Shown piece after piece: positions 58,670 through 64,000 of a stretch of DNA of 64,000 nt; position 1 is the first letter of the stretch; every line of letters starts with the position of its first letter. The position numbers and the translations under genes are program-made. Source of the DNA: Bimuria novae-zelandiae CBS 107.79 (lineage: Eukaryota; Ascomycota; Dothideomycetes; Pleosporales; Didymosphaeriaceae); contig ML976657.1 in assembly GCA_010015655.1 (NCBI GenBank), positions 1,779,843 to 1,843,842 of the forward strand. The letters run 5' to 3'. The notes beneath the pieces are model-generated. The model searched no databases and had not been told where the DNA came from. It saw nothing but the letters and a program-made list of their open reading frames with translations.

Positions 58670-59533
58670 CTCACTTATAAAAAGCGGCAAGGCCATGCTG
58701 TCCAGTAGGGAGAGGTACTCTTCTTCCAGGGCTGCCCATTCTCCTACGAGGCTTTTTACAGAACTATCAGGCAGCTTTGCTTCCTCCTCCATTTTCGAGG
58801 CTACTTCGAGGAAGTGCTCTTCGAAGTTGAAGAGGCTCGCCGATACCTCCTGGAACTTATCATCTCTTGGGCGTGGTAGCTCAATCCAGTGCGTTAGCAC
58901 AGCTTCCCACAGATAGTTTAGGAGTTGAAGTTCTCTGTATACCATAACCCTGTCTTCAACATCCTCTTCATCGTCAACAACGATCGGACTGCCTTTAACG
59001 ACTTCAGTAAATTAACTAGTCCGCTAATTATTCTGCATACCTAATGTCCCTTGGCTCTCATCTTCAGAATAACCATCTTCGGTAACAATTTCTGGAGTTC
59101 GCACCTCCTCCGCCTCCATTGCTTCAAGACCAGCTCCTCTCGCTACGCAGCGTTGTAGGCCGACCTTGACCACAGTGTGCACTGCGTCAGGCTTTGACGA
59201 TTTAAGCATATCGTATTCGGCCAGACGATTTCCTGTCCCCTCAGTATCAGATTCGGATGATGTATACCCTGGGTCTTGGCCTGCGTCTTTGGCAGAGAAC
59301 TGCAATAAAATCTCAGCAGCCAAAAGCCCATCGTTATCGGCATCGTCAACTACCACGGAATCTTCTTGCAAGAGCTTGCCTCGACCAGTTTTGGCTGATT
59401 CGACTGCCTTAGCGTTGTCGTGGGAATACGAGATGCGCATTTGGAAGCTACGCGTGTTTAAAGGTTGCTTAGGCATGATCCGTAGCTGTACCGATCCGAT
59501 AAGTACTGTCTCTGGAGAGGTGGGAGGGACCAA

Positions 59534-60158
59534 CCTGTATTATATCTAGGCTGATTTTGTCACAGCGTAAGTGAATTGCCGTAAATGCGAATGGCAAAGC
59601 AGACAATGAAATGAGCTTGGCTGTGTGGGGTAGCTTGAGGAACACTTGGGTGGAAATCGAGTTTCGGGGTGACGTTGAGCTGCCTTTTATATTCCCCTCC
59701 CCGACATCTGCCCCACGGCACTGCCCCCAACGAGTGTTTCAATAATATCCTGCTAAATAAGCGAACAGCCTTCACCCTGTGCCTTTCTGAGCGGCCGTGC
59801 GCTGAATACCGGTAACCGAAGTGCAAAAACCAGAAATCGATACCGGAAACCGCTGTACGGTTCGGAGCCGAAGCCTAGTGCGCAAGGGCGGCGCACCTCC
59901 GCATTTTAATAGAGTTGTTTTGCAACCTCGTCGCTTCAACTTTTGAGACATCCAAATTGCAAATTTGGATTCTATAGATTGGTGTTCAGTCTGGTATACC
60001 CTCACGCATGTCCTATTCTCGGTCCCCTACTTAGTGCTAACCTTGCCTTTCTAACCCTAGCTGCAGTCAGCCTTAGGCCGGCACTTTTAACCTAATCGCA
60101 TGGGTGAATTACTGGCACCGAAGTGGATGAACACCTCCGCTAAACCAGAGAACGGATA
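59534..60158. other. Intergenic region, no gene supported
   Basis: Two minus-strand ORFs of 77-88 codons overlap here with no recognisable feature. Probably the 5' flank of the pseudogene at 58161-59533. Confidence 0.4.
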
Positions 60159-60491
60159 TTACGCAAGATTCAAAAAATCGAAACGGCCTTCAAGCTCTAC
60201 ATCGTGTTCTTGCAGTTCGTCCCCGTCGATGGGTGAGAGGTCGAAAAACTCAGTCGTCGTGGAGCTGGGGGTATCAGGAGGGGTATAAGGATGGGTATAA
60301 GAAACAAGGCGGTGTAATTCAGAGCTGTTGCCGGTGCGACTGGCCGTGTGAGTGACAGGAGGAGCCTGCGGTTGAAGGTTGGCCTCGGGAACCCGCAAAT
60401 CTGATTCAGGACATCGCAAAGATGAGGCATCGGCCGGGATCGGAGTCGTGGGGGATGGCAGAGACGTGGAACCCGTGTTCTGGGCGGCCAT
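60159..60491 (-). CDS. Small disordered protein, 110 aa
   Basis: ATG at 60489-60491, ends LEGRFDFLNLA. Rich in Pro, Thr and Ser (TSLPSPTTPIPADASSL, then YTHPYTPPDTPSSTTTEFF) with an acidic end. No signal peptide, no domain. The composition fits a real fungal disordered protein or the N terminus of a longer one, since no intron continuation is obvious. Its neighbours give no hint of function. Confidence 0.4.
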   Translation of the reverse strand: MAAQNTGSTSLPSPTTPIPADASSLRCPESDLRVPEANLQPQAPPVTHTASRTGNSSELHRLVSYTHPYTPPDTPSSTTTEFFDLSPIDGDELQEHDVELEGRFDFLNLA

Positions 60492-60628
60492 GGTCGTGGG
60501 ATGAACGAGAATCCGACTAAGCTGTTTATTAGCAAGCTATTTCATTCTATATGTGCTCCGGGTGCACATGGTAGCAGGGTGTGGATGCTAAGCCGCACTG
60601 TGCACTACCATGCATGGGCGGTTAAAGT

Positions 60629-60916
60629 ATGCCTAGCGCGTCAACTGAAGAGCCGTGTACAATGTTGTCTGCAGCGTGGCGGTCTCAGGGTGCACGGAAA
60701 AGGAATAATCTATGGGGCCGGAATACGCCAGCCTTCACCGCCTGTGCAGATGCACATGCCTCCGCGGTGCGAGAAAACCTTGGGCGGCTTCAAGGAGACT
60801 ACGCTTTGCACCCAAGGCAATATTAAATGCAGAACACTCCTCTTGAAGACGATTTGATTCCTATCCTGGGGTTTCCTGGACGTTTTCACTACGATGGTGA
60901 AGATTCTCGGCGTTGA
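60629..60916 (+). pseudogene. Protein-like ORF with one internal stop
   Basis: MPSASTEEPCTMLSAAWRSQ at 60629, through VRENLGRLQGDYALHPRQY, a TAA, then in the same frame MQNTPLEDDLIPILGFPGRF and a stop at about 60914. The residues on both sides of the TAA look coding and share the frame; TAA could come from CAA. No family recognised; might be chance. Confidence 0.3.
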
Positions 60917-61372
60917 TCAACGAAGGGGATGTGGGCTCTAGAAAGTGATCACCTTTTGTTTCACCAAAATCGTAACAGCTACATGCAGGGGATGGATGCT
61001 GAAGAGGCCGTACGTGAGCTGTAATTGAAACAAGGAGATGCGCTATGTGTAGCGAGGGGATGTAGGGCATGGTTTGCACGCAGGGGACATACAGAAGGGC
61101 CACCGGTGAACCAGGATGCCAAAATGCTTGTGATCACCGCGGCCGGGGACCTGCCGGCTAGCCTCCGAACCTTCTGAAAAAAAACATTAAAGACTGTCCC
61201 TAAGCGATTAAGGTCTAATCTCCGAGCATTTGCAATCTCTCCGTGTGAAAACCCATCGCTGGGTGGTTAACAAGAATGTCATTATAAGGATAATGGCTCA
61301 CAACTAAAAGCTAAATTGTAATTCTGAGAAAGTCTGGATGCTGCGCAACTCTTCTTATTCACACGTTAATGT

Positions 61373-62484
61373 TTAACCTGAACCCCCCCAAGCAGTAGCA
61401 TTCGTGGCTGCCATTTCGTCCCCTCTCCCCGTGTATAAGGTACGAGTTTCCATCGAGATATCGTAGCGTACCACGATCTTATTGCCCATCGTGGCCTCAT
61501 CGTCTGTATGTTGAATGTCGCGATCAACGCTTGCACGGCTAAACTTCGTGGTACCAGACAACTTCTTCCATCGTAGAATGACTGTAAATAGGCAGAGAAG
61601 ACATCCCAGTGTGCCGTTTACCTAAGCTTGTTATCGTAAGCACTTGATAGTGGCAGGAAACTTACTATGAAGTGCACCTTTGTGCCTGCTTTCCGTATCG
61701 CAACAAACGGGATTGAGGAAATCAGCATAGCAAGGCCTACAACAACTCCAAACACTAGTGGTCGGTGCTTCTTGCCCTGGCTTCCGATCCCCTGGCCCGG
61801 GAGAGGCTTGCCCCGACTCCACCGCACGATTGTTGTGAATCCTCGCCAGACATTTTCGTCTCCAATAATCCACAGGGCTCTTATCCCTAATGCTCCGTAG
61901 TATCCACCGCCTCCTGCATTCATAAATGCTCCTCCAATGCCCCCTAGCTTAGGCTCCTGAACTCTCGGCACCACATCCAGAATGCTCAGCAACCCGCCAA
62001 CAATCTGAATAATGGTAAAGCAGTATTAAAGAGCGATACAATACGGCTCTCGACGGCGGGATAAGAAGATTCGGAGTAAGTACACCTACCAACTATTAGT
62101 AATTAGATCGAGAAAGAGACCGGTACTCACCTGCAGCAAAGCTAACTGCAACAAGACTACCTGGTATGATGCAATCAAAAAAGCCAGACTATTTTGTTTG
62201 ATGTTGCATACTTCGACGCCAAGGGAGCCAGCGAAACCGATGACGCCTAAAGTTACGGCAAAGGTGAAAAGGCACAACTGGCAAATGAGGTACCACGGTT
62301 TCGTGTAATATTTGGCTTGTTGGCGATGGACTTTCTGATGCTTCCAATCGATCCAGCGTACGGTCAGCTCCAGAACAAGAGGAAAGCCGCTCGTGATTAG
62401 CGGCGCTAGGCCAAAGGAAGGGAGCAGGTGTGCCCCTGGCATCCCGGGCGGTGGGCAAGAAGCCGCAGAGAATACTGCAGGCAT
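61373..62484 (-). CDS. Integral membrane protein, unknown function
   Basis: Three exons: 62484-62131, 62004-61666 and 61621-61373. Splice signals are GTGAGT...CAG and GTAAGT...TAG, and both introns are phase 0. The sum gives 313 aa. Hydrophobic segments: LLPSFGLAPLITSGFPLVLE (about 20-40), WYLICQLCLFTFAVTLGVIG (about 70-89), LAFLIASYQVVLLQLALLQ plus IVGGLLSI (about 100-126), LVFGVVVGLAMLISSIPFV (about 190-210), and LGCLLCLFTVIL (about 236-247). About five membrane spans, with a soluble, charged C terminus (TTKFSRASVDRDIQH...). I do not recognise the family beyond fungal integral membrane proteins. A first exon upstream of 62484 is possible. No breaks; likely a live gene. A copia remnant begins about 90 bp upstream of its start. 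Confidence 0.75.
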
Positions 62485-62569
62485 GGAGGTGATTCAGAAT
62501 GTAGATGCAGTCAATGGTACGTGCAGCAGGCAACCGGTGAAGGGCCAAGTGAGGCTGTAAGGCGGTGGA

Positions 62570-64000
62570 CTGGAGGACGTCGCAGGCTCATCGAAGCAGG
62601 CACAGTCCTTAAACTACACAAAGCACTGTACGGACTGCGCATATCTCCACTACTCTGGTAAAGAGAGTTCACGTCAACACTCCGTGATATTGGCTTTGAA
62701 ACAGTGCCCTACGAGCCATGCTGCCTTATTAAGGACGGCATTATTATCTTCTTCTATATAGATAACCTTATTGTTGCCTACGATAAGTTATAAAAGTAGG
62801 CTGCTAAAGCTGCTCTCGCAATAATAGGTACTAAATTCACACTTATGGGTGGCAACGACCTATAGTGGTTTCTAGGAGTTGAAATTATTAGAGATCGACT
62901 AAACTAAAAACTTTGGCTTTTACAAGCTTTATATATCGACAAAATATCACGCCTTATTAATCACCATGAGATTCGCTATAATACCCCGATAGGTTTAATC
63001 GAATTACTCCTAAGGACAGGACTAGCTAGTAAGGGTAAGATTAATCGATACCAGCGCAAAGTTAGATTAATTCTCTATGCTATAGTTATATCTCGACCAG
63101 ATATTGCATTTACAAGCTTTTAATTATCACGATTTCTGTCTAACCTAAGCAAAGAGCACTAAGCGGCTACTAATCAAGTTCTCCTTTACCTTGCTAACAC
63201 TAAATTACTAGGTCTTTAGCTTGGGGGTGCAGATACTTTAGAAGTGGCAAGTAACGCATCCTTTACTAACAGCACACTTGACCGCAAGAGCTCGCAAGGA
63301 TATATTATTAAGCTATTTAGTGGCCTGATCGCCTGGAAAGCAAATAAGCAAGATATAGTCACTACATTAATAACTGAAGCTAAATTACTAGCACTATCGC
63401 AAGTGGCCAAGGAGGCTTTATTCACATCCTGATTGCTAAAGGAGCTGAAGATTAACCTTAATAATTCCCTTATTATAATTAATTGTAATAATCAGCAAAC
63501 AATCCGACTTATCACTAAAGAGATAGCCAAGTTGCAGACCAAGCTCCGCCATGTAGATATCTACAATTATTAGCTGAGACAAGAAGTCGCACGTAGGATA
63601 ATTAGAGTAGTCTATTAACGCTCAGAAGACATGGTTGCAGACGGACTCACAAAGGCCCTGCCAGCCAACAAATGGAGCAAGTTTCTAGATAAACTAGGAC
63701 TTGCAGAGATTCAGGACAAGATTACGGACAGAGAGGCCAACCTGCTCGAGCTAGAGCAAAGGATAGAGGCCTTTGAGATTGAGCCAAGATAGGACTGGCT
63801 GATCACTGACGAATGGTCTCTAGCTTGAGGATAAGCCCAAGCTGAGGGGGTGTGTCTGATTACATGGCCCTTTGCACACGCAAAGGTAGCTGGCGCAACC
63901 TTACACAAAGAGACTTCGCTAGCAGTCTGGTTCATCCGCACGATTCCGGGCGGGACAAAGGGAACTCTCCTTAATCAACGGAAATAGATTAGCGTCTTAG
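62570..64000 (+). mobile_element. Copia element, 3' part, running off the window
   Basis: Plus strand: reverse transcriptase from KALYGLRISPLLW (62608-62660), TLRDIGFETVPYEPCCLIKD, then FFYIDNLIVAYD where copia has YVDD. RNase H region: ALSQVAKEALF, VADGLTKALPANKWSKFLDK. Stops interrupt it at several sites. A purine tract (gctgagggggtg) ends at 63852, then an LTR begins TGTCTGAT. The 5' two thirds of the element are absent; the junction with host DNA is between about 62545 and 62600. Same family group as the copia at 1396-6510 but not the same LTR. Confidence 0.88.
63853..64000 (+). repeat. Copia 3' LTR, incomplete
   Basis: Starts TGTCTGATTACATGGCCC directly after the polypurine tract. The right end lies outside the window, so length is unknown. 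Confidence 0.75.

Larger units (their letters stand above)
58161..59533 (-). pseudogene. Unknown acidic protein gene, two stops plus TRIM insertion
   Basis: I do not recognise the family. Minus strand, ATG at 59531-59533. One reading frame runs from there through 169 codons (acidic, Ser-rich: VVVDDADNDGLLAAE, YTSSESDTEGTGN) to stops at about 59024 and 59012, then continues in the same frame (EVVKGSPIVVDDEEDVEDRV, MVYRELQLLNYLWEAVLTHW) to 58675. There a 360-bp TRIM is inserted. The two stops (TAG and TAA) can each arise from a Gln codon by one C-to-T change. Beyond the TRIM the frame continues for about 47 codons. The apparent C terminus of the ORF that ends at 58616 is LTR sequence. The alternative, a spliced intron across the two stops, cannot be excluded. 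Confidence 0.6.

Noticed and set aside
58616..58945. 110-codon ORF as a complete gene
   Set aside because: Its last 17 codons are TRIM LTR sequence, and the same frame extends upstream through two stops; it is a piece of a broken gene.
59560..60005. Two overlapping minus-strand ORFs
   Set aside because: No recognisable composition or domain; probably chance.
1..64000. CRISPR arrays, rRNA or tRNA genes
   Set aside because: No regularly spaced short repeats of that kind and no complete cloverleaf or rRNA signature seen; the anticodon-like motifs at 6321 and 58371 are primer sites, not tRNA genes.

Overview
This window looks like a chromosomal segment of a filamentous ascomycete fungus (Pezizomycotina). 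The evidence is short introns with GT...AG borders and CTAAC/CTGAC-type branch sites, an ABC-B exporter with nine introns, fungal NLR fragments, and a mosaic of normal-GC islands set in very AT-rich, TA-dinucleotide-rich blocks. In those blocks every transposon reading frame carries many TAG/TAA stops. That pattern is what repeat-induced point mutation (RIP, C-to-T in repeats) leaves behind. I cannot name the species.

Layout. 1-9958: RIP-degraded retrotransposons, including a complete copia element (1396-6510) with 172-bp LTRs and a 5-bp target duplication, probably nested in an older copia relic. 9959-15250: an island of decayed genes: a coiled-coil pseudogene, a response-regulator receiver pseudogene with an in-frame duplication, and an internally deleted methyltransferase (MT1). 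15255-16996: Tc1/mariner-like copy A. 16997-28030: the main gene island, with an HD-domain phosphohydrolase, an NB-ARC fragment, MITEs, an intact two-domain methyltransferase (MT2) and a full-length ABC-B transporter. MT1 and MT2 are paralogues in opposite orientations. MT2 followed by the exporter resembles part of a small secondary-metabolite locus, but no backbone synthase is visible. 28031-37145: hAT, pogo and gag relics nested in one another. 37146-42760: small islands with a Myb/SANT ORF, a TPR fragment and a dynamin pseudogene. 42815-52121: a Tad1-like LINE interrupted by a hAT element (perfect 8-bp duplication) and by a 128-bp hAT MITE. 52122-57171: an opposite-strand LINE fragment, Tc1/mariner copy B and a pogo element with about 80-bp inverted repeats. 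57172-62550: an island with a pseudogene interrupted by a 360-bp miniature LTR retrotransposon (TRIM), a disordered ORF and an intact membrane-protein gene. 62570-64000: the 3' part of a second copia element, running off the window.

The most notable object is the TRIM at 58310-58669. It has 61/62-bp LTRs, a 5-bp target duplication, a primer-binding site matching the anticodon arm of initiator tRNA-Met, a polypurine tract, and a hairpin in each LTR. The full-length copia has instead, next to its 5' LTR, a motif matching a tRNA-Lys(CUU) anticodon loop.

Apparently intact host genes are only four: HD phosphohydrolase, MT2, ABC-B exporter and the membrane protein. Everything else is a mobile element, a relic or uncertain.
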